DNA of 64,000 nt from NCBI RefSeq assembly GCF_016545825.1, contig NC_052622.1, forward strand, positions 3,787,001 to 3,851,000. The letters are read 5' to 3'. The position numbers and the translations under genes are program-made. Within the stretch, counting starts at the first letter, position 1; the number at the start of each line of letters is the position of its first letter. This DNA is from Eucalyptus grandis (lineage: Eukaryota; Streptophyta; Magnoliopsida; Myrtales; Myrtaceae). Positions 37,203 through 51,786 of this stretch are shown here, piece after piece. The notes below the pieces were generated by a model. That model was not told where the DNA came from and ran no database searches. It saw nothing but the letters and a program-made list of their open reading frames with translations.

Positions 37203-38180
37203 GCTTTATGGTGGAGTTTCTCCCAAAGTCCCTCCTAATATAACATGAAAATTTCCAACCCATTGAGTATCCAAAAGGCTCACTCAATTGAAAGTTGGAT
37301 AGGGAACCATAAAAGCAATTTTTTTTTTGACAATACACCTCAAACAACCACTGTAATCACTTTTTTTTTCTTCTTTTTACTCCATCATTCCTCCCAAATT
37401 TCTATCAAGCTCAAATAATTTTTTTTATCGGGCATGGGATAAGGATATAATTTGATTACGGCTAGACTGAACATATATAGGTGCCAATGAAAAATTGGGT
37501 AATAATTAAGGCTCAACGAGGTGACTAGGGATAAATAAATATGGTTGGCTTGAAAGGCTCAATCGATCCAAAAAATGCCTATATCATTTCTCAATTAGAT
37601 TTAGCTTAGGATTTCGCCTCAAGAGAAAATCAAACAAATTTTAAGATTTGGATGAAATCTAAGAAAATCACATATTTCACATGAATGTTCTCTAGATTTA
37701 CACATAATTCAAAAAGTAAGGACTTTTAGTGCTCAGTAAGTGGATCAACATAATCAGAATTAAGATTAACTCACACCTCAATTGCAAGTTTAAATAAAAT
37801 TTAAATTTTCCTAAGAATCGCAAAAATTCACAAAAGAATCGCAAAAATTCACAACCAGGAAAGCAATAATGATAAAAAATTATCCAAAAATTTGTCTTCC
37901 CCCCAAACTTGAATGAAGCAGTGTCCTCAATGCGAAAAATAGAATAGGAAGAAGAAAACTCCCCTGGTTGTAGGATAAGTCCATAGATGACCGTGATGAT
38001 TAAACTCTTGAAAGGTGCTCCCTAAAAATTAACCTGGAATAAAACAGAGAAAAGTTAATCTTTTTTTTTTTTTTTACAAAACATAAACTTAAAAATAAAT
38101 AAAAACATAATTAAAATGCTTGGGTTGCCTCCCAAGAAGCGCTTACTTTATAGTTTTCAGCAAAACTATCTCAAATGTCG
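36623..38180 (-). other. Athila 3' non-coding region with candidate polypurine tract
   Basis: Sequence between the integrase stop and the 3' LTR, with no coding frame. Next to the LTR the minus strand reads AAGTTTGGGGGTT, a candidate polypurine primer for plus-strand synthesis. An uninterrupted run of about 29 T lies at 37,170-37,198. Confidence 0.65.
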
Positions 38181-39607
38181 CTATTCTGAAGGATGAAGTT
38201 CAATGGTGGTCTTCTGCTTGTTGTAACCACCTTCAAAGTAGGGCTTCAAACGTTGACCGTTCACTTTGAATGTGCCCTCAGTGTCATGCGCAACTTCAAC
38301 TGTTCCATATGGGAATACCTGTGTAACTGTAAAAGGATCAGACCATCTAGATCGCAACTTTCCTGGAAAAAGTTTAAGACGAGAGTTATAAAGTAAGACT
38401 TTTTGACCAATTTTAAACTCTCTTCTAAATATGTGCTTGTCATGCCATCTTTTTGTACGCTCCTTGTACAACTTAGAATTTTCATAAGCCTCATTGCGAA
38501 ATTTCTCCAATTCATTCAGTTGCAATAATCTTTCTTCACCTGCAGACTGCATATCAAAATTCAGAAATTTCAATGCCCAATATGCTTTATGCTCTAATTC
38601 CACTAGTAAGTGACAAGCCTTTCCAAATACTAGCCTAAAAAGAGACATTCCAATTGAAGTTTTGAACGCTGTCCTATAGGCCCAAAGTGCATCATCAAGT
38701 TTTATTGACCAATCTTTCCTAGAGGCATTCACTGTTTTTTCTAAAATTCTCTTGATTTCCCTATTTGAAATCTCTACTTGACCATTAGTCTGAGGATGAT
38801 AAGGGGTTGCAACCTTATGTGTGACTCCGTACTTACTCAAAAGTGTTTCAAATTGCTTGTTGTAAAAATGTATCCCCCTATCACTTATGATTGCCTTAGG
38901 AGTGCCGAATCGGGTAAAAATATTTTTCTTCAAAATTTCACCACAACTTTAGCATTATTTGTTGGTAATGCTACAGCTTCTACCCACTTAGACAAATACT
39001 CCACAGCCACTAAAATGTATAAATTTCCATAAGAAGGTATAAAGGGTCCCATGAAATCAATACCCCAAACATCAAATAATTCACACACAATAATGTTGTT
39101 TAAAGGCATCTCATTTTTTCTTGAAATATTTCCAGTTTTTTGACACCTATCACATGAAGCTACATAGGAGTATACATCTTTAAAAAGTATAGGCCAATAA
39201 AATCCAGATTGTAAAATCTTAGCTGCAATTTTTGTGGCACCAAAATGGCCACTTGCCTCTCCATCATGACAATGATGTAGAATGTTTGCATTCTCTTCAT
39301 CTGGAACACATCTCCTTATGACATGATCTGCACATACTTTAAACAATAAAGGTTCTTCCCAAAAATAATTTTTAACATCATAAAAGAATTTTTTCTTCTG
39401 TTGATATGATAATTCAGGAGGAAGAACATTACTTACCAAATAATTTACAAAGTCGGCGTACCAGGGAATTTTTGTGGACATGATGGAAAAAATTTTCTCA
39501 TCAAGGAACTCTTCCAAAATTGGTCTTACCTCTTCCTTTGAATTTGGAATTCTTGATAAGTGATCTGCAATTAGATTTTCAGTCCCCTTCTTATCTTTGA
39601 TTTCCAA
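38181..39607 (-). pseudogene. Athila integrase
   Basis: The zinc-binding region ([13 protein letters not shown]...CDRCQKTG) is followed by the core, with the first Asp in WGIDFMGPF, the second in [14 protein letters not shown] and the Glu in [12 protein letters not shown]. The C-terminal part ends ELHPSE. The frame is broken once near 38,930, where VVVKF should continue [10 protein letters not shown] and one base of a T run is missing. The domain order and length are otherwise complete. Confidence 0.88.
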
Positions 39608-41946
<2,339 letters not shown>

Positions 41947-42438
41947 GCTTTCACTACTTCTTGCATCTTCGGGTTCAAACGCCCGAGGTTGGATAGTGGG
42001 TTTATATTGCTCCTCCATCAAAATTTTGTGCATGCAAATTGAAGGACTAATTCCCTTGATATTAGCTATTTTCCATCCAATTGCACATTTATGCTCTCTT
42101 AATACTCTGAGCAATTTCTCCTCCATCAAATCTGTCAAAGAAGAAGATATAATTACTGGTAAAGAAGAAACTTCATCTAAATAAGCATATTTCAAATGAG
42201 AAGGTAAGGGTTTGAGTTCAAGAATTGGAGGCTCTTCAATTGATGGTTTAGGCTTTGTAATGTGTTGTCCCAACTCCTCAAATTTAATTGCATTTTGTCT
42301 TGAATATGGTGGAATTGCCTCCATGAAATTTGCGTACTCCTTTACCTCCTCATTCTGAATATCTTTGTCCCTTAGTTGAATCAAACATGCTTCAAGTGGA
42401 TCTTCAAAAATATTTTCCTGAAAAACCTTATTCACCAA
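41947..42438 (-). pseudogene. Athila protease-RT linker
   Basis: On the minus strand it reads EEPPILELKPLPSHLKYAYL, PVIISSSLTDLMEEKLLRVL, SPSICMHKILMEEQYKPTIQ and, after a frame change, NPKMQEVVKA. These are standard Athila pol motifs just before the RT. The sequence stops at the plastid junction. Confidence 0.85.
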
Positions 42439-42794
42439 TTTGTCAACTGTCTCAACTCTAAAACAAGAATTATCATCGATGGATATTTCATTGCTTTAAA
42501 AACATTAAATGAAACAAGATCATCTTGAACTCTAAGGATCAACTTCCCCTGTTGTACATCAATAAGAGCTCTTCCTGTTGCTAGAAAATGTCGACCTAAG
42601 ATAAGTGGTACCTCAAAATCTTCCTCAATGTCAAGAACTATGAAATCTGTAGGAAAGATAAATTTATCAACTTTTACCAAAATATCTTCCACAATACCTC
42701 TCGGATATTTAATTGATCGATCAGCCAGTTGAAGTGACACCGTGGTTGCTTTTACCTCACCTAATCCTAATTTCTTGAAAACCGAATAAGGCAT
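42432..42794 (-). pseudogene. Athila aspartic protease
   Basis: The active-site motif DLGASIN lies just above 42,794. The frame slips by one base there (SIN then LMPYSVFKKLG). Downstream are VSLQLADRSIKYPRGIVED, FIVLDIEEDFEVPLILGR and HFLATGRALIDVQQGKL, typical of the retropepsin fold. Confidence 0.85.
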
Positions 42795-43825
42795 CGATTA
42801 ATACTTGCACCTAAATCACATAATGCTTTTTCAAAGTAAGAATCCCCAATAGTGCAAGGAATAGTAAAACTCCCTGGATCTTTTAATTTCGGAGGTAATT
42901 TGTTTTGTAGGATGGCTGAACACTCCTCATTTAACTTCACAGTTTCATAATCCTCCAGCTTCCTTTTGTTTGCCAAAATCTCCTTCAAAAATTTTGCATA
43001 ACTAGGCATTTGCACTAAAGCATCTGCAAAAGGAATGTTAATGTGCAATTTTTTAAATACATCAAGAAATTTAGAAAATTGCTTATCTATTTTGTGCTCT
43101 TGGAGTCGTCGAGGGAATGGAATTGGCGACACATATGGCTTGGGATTATCTGGAAAAAGTTTACTCTTGCTTGTCTCCTTTGATTGTTTATTAACCACCT
43201 CTTCCTTGTCTCTCGACAATCTCTTCTTCTCCCACTTGTTTACCACTTCTCGGATAATAGCCTTTATGTTTTCAATTGATTTTTTCTCGTGTTGCTCGGC
43301 AAAGAACCATGTTGCATTCCTGACATCATGCTTGCTAACTGACCCACTTGCATCTCCAGATTTCTGATTGAAGCCTCTTGATTTTGAAATCTCACATCCA
43401 TGCTTTTGATGAAGTCATGAGTCGTATTAGCAAGTTTGGTGACTATGTCTTCCAAATTTGACTTTGTCTCTTCTGATTGTTTGAATCAGGTGTGGTCTCA
43501 TCACATTCTGATTATTCCATGAAAAATTGGATGATTGCGCCATCCCGGATTGTATGTGTTGGAGTAGGGATTATTCTCAGGACTGTTAAAATTCCCAACA
43601 AAGTTAGAATTTTCACTAGGTTGTTTGAAAGTATTACCTACCCGACACTCGTGCTAACATGTCCTCCACCACAAAAATCACATGTCAAATTATGAATTTT
43701 CATAGCTGAAACACTCATATTATCAAGCTTTTTGTTGATTGCTTCACAATTAACATGTTCGATCCCCGCCAATTGCTCAAACTACGTCAGTTTATTTTGA
43801 ATGTTCTTTGCTGCACAATTAACAT
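42795..43825 (-). pseudogene. Athila gag, C-terminal remnant
   Basis: Only the end of gag remains. In order there are HVNCEAINKKLDNMSVSAM, a zinc-finger-like CDFCGGGHVSTSV, a diverged Asn-rich stretch, NLEMQVGQLASMMSGMQHGS, PIPFPRRLQEHKIDKQFSKF and NEECSAILQNKLPPKLKDPG. Stops and shifts are present. The 5' leader and the N-terminal gag body are absent: only about 60 bases separate the copied tRNA from this gag end. Confidence 0.8.
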
Positions 43826-43900
43826 GCCGTTGTAGTATAGTGGTGAGTATCCCCGCCTGTCACGCGGGAGACCCGGGTTCGATCCCCGGCAACGGCGCCA
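43826..43900 (+). tRNA. tRNA-Asp(GUC) copy with encoded CCA, captured as the Athila primer site
   Basis: A complete cloverleaf. The acceptor stem GCCGTTG pairs perfectly with CAACGGC, the discriminator is G, and CCA follows at 43,898-43,900. The anticodon GTC is at 43,859-43,861 in the loop of CCCGCCTGTCACGCGGG. A-box-like TAGTATAGTGG is at 43,833 and B-box GGTTCGATCC at 43,876. Plant nuclear tRNA genes do not encode CCA, so this is a reverse-transcribed mature tRNA. It lies six bases from the 5' LTR of the minus-strand element, exactly where the 18-base primer binding site belongs. Transcription from it is possible but not shown. Confidence 0.88.
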
Positions 43901-43906
43901 AAAACT

Positions 43907-45071
43907 TGTTCGTAATATTCTAAACGCAAGTGCACGTATCTAACAAGTAATATAATGATGAGATAAAGTATCGTCCCACGGAGATCGATGATTAATAAAC
44001 TAATTAAATACTAAAATAGATTAATTCTAAAATTTATCTAACAGATCAAAATATAATTAAGAATAAATTAAAAACGAAACTTGAAGACTTTGAAGACTAA
44101 ATGCAGTAAAATCAATCAGATAAATATGTTAGAGCATCCGATTTCACCATAATCACTATATATGAATTTTATATTGTTATGAGTACAAGAACGATATCAA
44201 ACATGTGATAGCGGAATTTCCTAATCTATTTACTATCCTATCTCTAGGTATAGCAAACCTACTCAGCTTATTAATCCACTATATCTCTATGTGAATTAAA
44301 ATAAACATGAGTGCATTAAAAACTATGAATATTCCCGGTTTACAATGAGTCTTTTGGATCACCTTATCACCGAAAGCTACACAAATAACGCAGTATATTT
44401 CTATCCACGTTTAATTCATGATTATATATTATAATGAGCAATTGCATATTATTACCTCTCGTCTCAAACATGCACATCGATCATTCAAGTGGTGGCCAGT
44501 TACTCAAAAGCATTAAACGCAATAATATATAACTCACATGAATGAAATCAATTGTAAAACATAAAAATCATGAAATTCACATCATCATGGTTAGGCTACA
44601 TCGTAGCCCTAACAAAAGAAAATTAGAACATAGTAGAATAAAAAGTAAAAATATAAATCAAACCCAGCATCTTGAATCAAAGAACAAGAATTATGTTACC
44701 GCTTTTGTCTTCTCTTCAAAATACTTGAAAAACTCTCAGAACAATGGAAAACGATCTAACTCTCCCCTAAAAACCCTAGCTGTCTCTCTTCCTATTTATA
44801 GGAAATCTAAAATATCTATCTCCCAATGCTTGTAGATAACATTAGGGAATAAAATCAAGAATTTCCCGATTTGATATTTCCACTTTTCCACTGCTGCTTT
44901 TATTTGAATTCCTGATAATTGCCATTCTTTTCATTAACTTCTCCATATCTCATTATTCTGCATAAACAAGGAAAATTCAAATAATCGAAGGAAATCCAAA
45001 TATTTTTCATAGATAATGCATTAATTGTTGCCTAAAATAGGTAAAATAACTCTATTTTTATAGAGTTATCA
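43907..45071 (-). repeat. Athila 5' LTR
   Basis: The same length as the left LTR and nearly identical. It is followed on the minus strand by AGTTTT and then TGGCGCCGTTGCC, the start of the tRNA-Asp primer site. Confidence 0.92.
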
Positions 45072-46015
45072 CATTTGATAACCATTCTGTTATTGGGAAC
45101 AATTTTTTATTAGAAATTAATCTTTTTTATTATATTCCTAGGAACAAATTATAAGTATTCGAAAGAGTTTGGTAACTGCACAAAATTTTTATTCCCGGCA
45201 TAAATTACGTTTGGCACCGTCCTCAAAATTTCTAAGCCGACTAGTTTCTTCTAATTTTTTAAAATAATTTTTCATTTTTTCATTTTTTTTTCTTTATCTT
45301 CTTCCTTAGCCAGTCACTAGTCTTAGGATAACCAACGACCAGCCAGATGAGGGTCGGCGACCTTGTCAAAGAGTCGCTAGCCCCCAGCAAGGCCGCGTCT
45401 TGTCGACCAAGTATTGCCGGCAACTAGGCGAGGCTCAACCTTGCCTAGATCTAGCGAGGTTGAGCTCACCCAGCCGTCGGTGGGGCTCAACCTTAGTCAG
45501 GCCATTATGAGGTCGACCTTGCCTGGCTAGGCAACGCCAACCTCACGGTGGCTCGGCGAGGTTGAGCCCCACCAATGGTTGGGTGAGCTTGGCTTTGGCA
45601 GTGGCTAGGGGAGGCCTAAGCAAGCCTAACCGTTGGTTGGGTGAGCCTCTGGTGAGCTCGTCAGATCTTGCCCTGGTTTGGCAAGCCTCTGGTTAGCTTG
45701 CCCAACTTGTCACCAATAACCGGTGGCAATGGACGGCGGTGGACAACAGTGGAAGAAGAAGAGAAAAGAAATAAAAACAACAAGGAAAGAAGAAGAGAAA
45801 AGAAAAGAAAAAAATTCGTTTGGCTTGAGTCTAAAATTATTCCCGAGAACAAAGAATCAATTTTTTTTTTTACTTCTCGATTCTACTCTAAATCTATTTT
45901 CGAGAACAAATTTGTTCTTAGGAACAAAATTTACCAAACGAATTTCTATTCCAAATTTACTTCCGAAAACAAAAAAATATAATCAAATACTATTTGGCCA
46001 GTTGCCAAATGCGCC
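45072..46015. mobile_element. GC-cored MITE-like element split by the Athila insertion
   Basis: The right end reads, inward, GGGCGCATTTGGCAAC and then 'agtatttgattat'. A matching left end, GGATGACTGTATTTGATAAC, appears if the Athila element is removed (sequence just below 35,458 joined to 45,077). It contains a pyrimidine tract, a GC-rich core of 'ggcgaggctcaaccttgcc' words (about 45,340-45,730) and a purine tract. No transposase. The target duplication is unclear. Confidence 0.55.
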
Positions 46016-46105
46016 CGTAGCATTCCTACCCTTAATGGTGAGAACAATTGCTACACGCACAAAAATAATATGGGTATGTTTTTGCAAAGGTCAAGACTGA
46101 GCAAT

Positions 46106-46960
46106 ACTAACCTCTAGTATTTGCAACAATCAATTGTAATTGGAATGCCTTGGTAGAAAAATATATACAAAAAAGATTTCGATCTTACACAAATGCTAAA
46201 GATATTTGGGATGCCTTAGAGATCAAACACACAAACAAGGTATAGATAGATTAATGCTTTGAAATATTTTGAATTTGTCATAATTAATGGAAAATTAGTC
46301 TCTTCAATTTATTGCAATTATTTCAAATTTGCCTTCAACTTGGAATGATTATCGAAAGAAACTTCTCCATACAGTTGAGAACCTGATTGTGGATAATTTG
46401 AGAAAACATATTCAAATTGAGGAAAGTTCTCAAAATCGTGAGGCTAATTATATGAAGGAAGTTGTCGATAAGGCGCACTTGTTGAGAATGACAAAATGAG
46501 CAAAGACAAAGAAAGCATCGAAGCAATACTAATATGCTTATATGTAGATAATATGTTGATTGTCGATACAAATATGTGTGGCATAGATGAAACTAAAAAG
46601 TAACAACCTTCATGGTTTAAAATGAAGATTTAGGAAAAGTGGATACAATTTTAGGTATCAAAATAATAAAAAATAATGGTGGTTATACTTTAAGTCAAGT
46701 TTAGTATCCGGAGAAAATCATTCGAAAATATTAGCATTTATGAATTAAAGAGTCTAACGTATTATATGATGTATCAATTACATTGAAGGAAAATACTAGA
46801 CAACATTTAGCACAATTATAACATGCTCATGTTTTTTGAAGTCTAATGTATGCTAAGCATTATGAAGAGAGAAAAGATAATGACAAATTTATATGTAAAT
46901 TAGTTATGAAAAGATGTGAATCTTGTTATGAAAAGAAGTGACTCTTGAATATGAAAAAAA
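46106..46960 (+). mobile_element. Copia retrotransposon remnant
   Basis: Plus-strand fragments, broken by stops, match copia proteins in the expected order: AKDIWDALEIKHTNK and LPSTWNDYRKKLLHTVENL from gag, then, after a large internal deletion, a decayed RT with a degraded YVDD-like site, MLIVDTNMCGIDETKK and a degraded GIKI...GGYTLSQ block, then SLMYAM-like residues. Not functional. Confidence 0.6.
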
Positions 46961-47229
46961 GTGACTGTTGACATGGAAATTTGTGATGGCTAATCATGAT
47001 AAGTGATGAAGCTGGGGAAAATGTACTTATTCTCAAGAGATGTATTGATTAGTTGTTTATAAATAGCACCAAATAATACATTGTTTAACACAACTATTCA
47101 AAACAACTACTTCTTTTTCGAAACTCTTTCTTCTTCTCTTTTCGTACACACAACTTTGATAACACATTCAAGGTGAAAATTCTATAGTAGAAATTGAGTA
47201 ATTGATGAACTTGTTTCTCTTCGATTTTG
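46961..47229 (+). other. Possible LTR piece of the copia remnant
   Basis: AT-rich, with a TATA-like 'tataaatagc' about 80 bases before a pyrimidine-rich stretch (about 47,110-47,150). This resembles the U3/R part of a copia LTR following the RT remnant, but no partner LTR was found. Confidence 0.35.
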
Positions 47230-50200
47230 GTGTATATTCTGGAGGTAAATTTGTTCTAAGTCTAGCAATAATAATAGTGATGGCATATAATACCTTAAAG
47301 ACAGTGATTGTCATCAAGTATCAAAGCATTAAGATATATAGCTACTATTCTATTTTCATTAGCAATCAAATTTCTCCAATAGTCTCTATTATTCACAATT
47401 CACTTTCAAGATCGCAGCAAATAAACTTTTTGTTGAGGTAAGTTCCATGTCCATATTGCATAGCATGGTGAACTTAAAAATTATATTGTGGGACTTATAT
47501 CGCATGAAATGATAGTTGTTTTTTTGTCACATATTAATTAACATTTATACACCACTTAAAAATAAAGCTCTTGATCAATAATATTGTATTAGATTCATTT
47601 TAGTTCTATTGAAAAGTTACTATCTCGGTTATTAAAATTCCTAGGTCTAATTTACTATGTAACTATTGAGAGCATTACTCATACTCATTTTTTTGGCATG
47701 CTATTGTAGACGTGTCTATCAATGCCATTGTCGTCGGCCAAATTTGCAAGTTGACATGTTTGTATCGTGTGCCAAATCATGCAACATTAGATGTTAGTTT
47801 CCAACTTTAAGCCAATGTGGACATTCTTGCAATTCGACAAGTAAAACATTGGGTGCACTGTTGTCAATATAGGTTGTCCAGTACAATGTATAGTCTCTAA
47901 CTGTGCTAGAGAAATAATGCTATGAATCATGAATGTGGTAAATGTTAATCGTGACTTGAATTTTCTACGTATCCACATGATTTATTACATAATCAGATAA
48001 ACTTTCCAGTGACTTGAAATTGAAAATTTGGGCAAGATTACTGTTAGAATATTTAAATAATAGGGTTAATACCCTGAAAAACCCAAAACTCGTACACCTG
48101 TGACAAATTTACCCTAAACTATTTTTTTAACCACCAAAAACCCCAAACCAGTAAATCTTTAACAAATTTACCCCAAACCGGTATACTTGTGACAAATTTA
48201 CCCTCTTTTAGTTTTCGTTAAATTTTATTAACACATGACAATTGACCGGTATACCAATTTAGAATTTTCTGCTCTGTTTGTCACAGTTTACAATTTTTTT
48301 TTTTGGTATTAATCCAATTTAGCGGATGGTATATTTGTTACAAATTTACCAATTTGAGGTTTTTTGCGGTCAAATAAATTAGTTTGGGATAAATCTATCA
48401 TAAATGTACCAGTTTATAGTTTTTTATGGTCAATCCGAGGTATATTTGTCACAGATGTACTAGTTTGGGGTTTTTCAGGGTATTAACCCTAAATAATATA
48501 TCACATTTTCATTTAAAAACTTAAACTTTTAGAATAGTTAGCAGTAATCCCACATAATCTTACATGGTATCAAAATTGGAGATTTTGAGTTTAAATCTTA
48601 CCAAAGCTCATTCCCCCTCCCTTCCAATTAAATTTTCATACTTAATACTAGGCAAAAAACCAAAATAAGTATAAGGAAAGTGTTATAATATTTAAATAAT
48701 ATATCGAACATTCATCTAATAACTTAAGTTTTTAGAATAGTTTGCAGTAGTTCCACAAAATCTTACATTATAATATTTAAATAATATACCATATCTTCAT
48801 CTAATATTGAGACACGATTGTGTGGTGCGAAACATAGTGAATATACATTAAAAGTCCATGTTCTGACAAACTTCGGAAAAACTTGTCATGTAATGCATAA
48901 TATCGAATCTTGAATAGGCAAATTTTGATCCTTTTACTCTTTGTGATTTTGCTTGTTACCATTTACTTTGTTTGCAATGATATTGCTAGTGCTGAATAGT
49001 ATTTGTGTAATTCCAAAGGAGGCAATGTACTATTCTTGAAACTGGGAGAGAGAGAGAAAGAGGCCCTAGATGTTGACATCATGTCACCGAGCAAGGATTT
49101 TGGAGGAACATGAATTTAAAGTTTTAAAGATTCGTATGTGTGATGTATTCACTTGAACGTGCATTATTAAATGGTTTATAAATTTTGATCAAACATAAAA
49201 TATCGTCCATAACCTTTTAAATTGTTCAATATAGTTCATGAACTTTTAAATATTTTCCTATAATCTAGGAATATTTAATATATATATCAATAGTTTATAC
49301 ATCACATTGAACGAATTTATAGTTTATAGATAACATAGTATATTGAGCTAAAATTTAGAGATCGCATTATATAAATTCAAGGGCGACTGTGCATATTAGA
49401 TCAAAGTTAAAAAATCATTTATACTGTAATTTCTTTCCATGGCATTTTCAACTGGTTTAGTACGTGGACACTACCATTGATCGAGCCTATGGATGGCCAA
49501 GAAGTGGCCATATTCTACGAGCTTGTTGTTTTGGTCCGATGGTTTTGGCCCCCTTCATTTTTATTTCAAGCATACTCAGACCTCATTCCAAGCATCTCCC
49601 CAGCAAAACCATGTCCTTCTCCAAAGAAACTAGTGCTTTAACGTGTACATCTGTCTCCATCACCCTTTAACCACAACACCTTCTCTAAGGTGAGAGGCGC
49701 AAAACATAGCCCTTTTGGACAAGACCACTCATTATTGTACAACCATGTCCGTATCTGTAAACACAAGTAATCTAGATATTTAAAAATCGGGTGCTGTTTT
49801 TCCTTCTTCTTGATCATGACAATGACCAAGGAACTAATTTATTAGTGCAAGTTGTCTTTTGTCATCAATCTCGTGGACAGCAATTTCGATTGCCATCCGT
49901 TTTATATGTTAGTTTAGTCCGGCTCCTGCCCAGATTTCGTCACCCATCAGTTTATAAAAAATTAAATTCAACTCTAGATATTTTCTCCCTAAGACAATGC
50001 TGCAAATTTATGCATCTCGTTCTTTAGAGTGCACTATCCAGAAGAGCATTGCACTCGGCAAGCCACAAGCGAAGCTGCATGATAAGGTCTGGTCCTATGA
50101 ACAGGACAAGAGTATATATTCTTGGGGATGAACTTTGGGGTCCCTACATACCAGGGCCAAAACACATAATACAGATTCTATAAATCACCAAAAAATACAT

Positions 50201-51590
50201 GGAAAAACAAAATAGATATGAACTAGATTCTGGAAAGCGCTAAGAAGAGAGAGGAAGAGGGAGTCAATTCGTTGTGAGCTCGATCGAATGCACCTGCCTG
50301 GAAATAGGACAATGGGTGGTGGTGCCCACTACCTTTTTGTGGAAAATGGCTTGTGAGAAGGACCTGTGTGGAGTCTTCAAAGGGTCGATTGAAGAGTACA
50401 TACAATAAGACAAGAACAGAGAAGGATATTGATTGTATATTCGCTGAAATTCCACAAAGCGACCGTAATACAAGCGATGGCGTCCATGTCTTGACAATGT
50501 AGACATGTACATGATGCGATTAATAGCTGCGTGCTCAATTATGTACTGCAGAACCACGTTTTAAGCTGAGAGCCTACAGAAAACTCGCATGCTAACTATT
50601 CATTCGTGCATGGTGTGACCATAAGAACCCTTTGTCTTTACGAGAAGCGTCGTTATGAAGCTAATGAATCCTAAGACCATCCAATTATAGCAAACTCATC
50701 GCGTTCAAAGTTTGACATGTGAATAGGAGATGGGTGAGTTTGGATTGAGATATGTAATGATCATTAGTTAGTTAGGCAAGTATCAAAATTCTGATGAAGG
50801 GCTTACTAGCGACCATCTAACGTTCCTCATTACTATGGTTTGGTTTGGTTGTTGGCTATTGCAGTCCCCACGGTCGACTGAGCTGATCGTGGGCCCCTAA
50901 GGACATTAATGCTTTGACACAGAAGGTCAGGCTTTGGCAGATCCATTTAATTGAGACAAATGAAAAGGAAAACGGAAGGGCGCGAGAAAAAAGGATAACT
51001 TGGGCTTCATGATCGCAAATGTTCTAAGCCAGATATTCATAATCTTCCATTGGACGAACAGGCCCATGCCGATATCATATGTTTGACTGGGGAGCGCATG
51101 AATTATAATGCGTAGTGTGCTGGACACTTCAGTCTGAGCAAATGACATCTCTAATCTACATAATAACAATAGATTTGCCTAAATTGTCACTTAGCGCTCA
51201 CACTTCATCTTGTGTCGTCGTACTGGTACCAGTCATTCATGCCTCTGCCTTTTCATAGGACATTGCCTATGTTCACGATGGACAGTTCATCAGATTCAAT
51301 CTTCTCAATCGATACTGAGCATTGGTGGTTAGGACTGGAAACTCACAATGAAGAAGTTTAGCATGTGAAAGTATCTCCATCTTTACCAGCTGGTATCGAT
51401 TGAGAAAAAAAAATGAATGAATACATAATACATACCATGAGTCACTTTGCACAATATCATGTTGTTTCTGGGAGAAATTCAGTCAAGATGAAGATGTAGC
51501 ATTCCTACCATCAATGGCGAGAACAATTGCTACATGCACAAAAACAATATGGGCGAGTGTTTGCAACAGTCTAGACCTAGCATTGCCTAT
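47230..51590. repeat. Anonymous duplicated unit, copy 3
   Basis: The most complete uninterrupted copy, apart from a Mutator-like MITE at 48,063. Its right end, 'gcattcctacc' then 'gagaacaattgctaca', lies about 200 bases past the stop codon of the WSD gene, so the duplicated block starts in that gene's 3' flank. No conserved frame. Confidence 0.7.
48063..48489. mobile_element. Mutator-like MITE
   Basis: Perfect 9-bp target duplication TAAATAATA at 48,054-48,062 and 48,490-48,498. The TIRs begin GGGTTAATACCCTGAAAAAC and match a right end of GTTTTTCAGGGTATTAACCC with one mismatch. The arms repeat 'gacaaatttaccc' words. 427 bp, no GC core, no gene. Confidence 0.88.
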
Positions 51591-51786
51591 TTCCTGTATT
51601 TCCTCGTATGTCTCACCTCTGCCTGCTGCTCTTTCAGGCAAAGAAAGAATTTGTAGCTCAGTCAAAAGAATTCACTTAGTTCCTAACCTTTTCACCTTCT
51701 CTTTCTCGCTCCCCTCATACCTAGAGGATCAATCCTTGGCCAAATATTAGCCAGCCAAAATGAATACTCTTCATCAAACAAGGTCC

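Noticed and set aside
43757..43771. Second tRNA-derived fragment ('gttcgatccccg') in gag
   Set aside because: It matches the tRNA T-arm over 12 bases but lies in the gag reading frame (LAGIEHV) next to conserved gag residues, so chance similarity is more likely.
43826..43900. Ordinary functional nuclear tRNA-Asp gene
   Set aside because: It encodes CCA, sits exactly in the primer-site position of an LTR element, and has no typical tRNA-gene flanks (no T-run terminator seen immediately downstream). Expression is not excluded.
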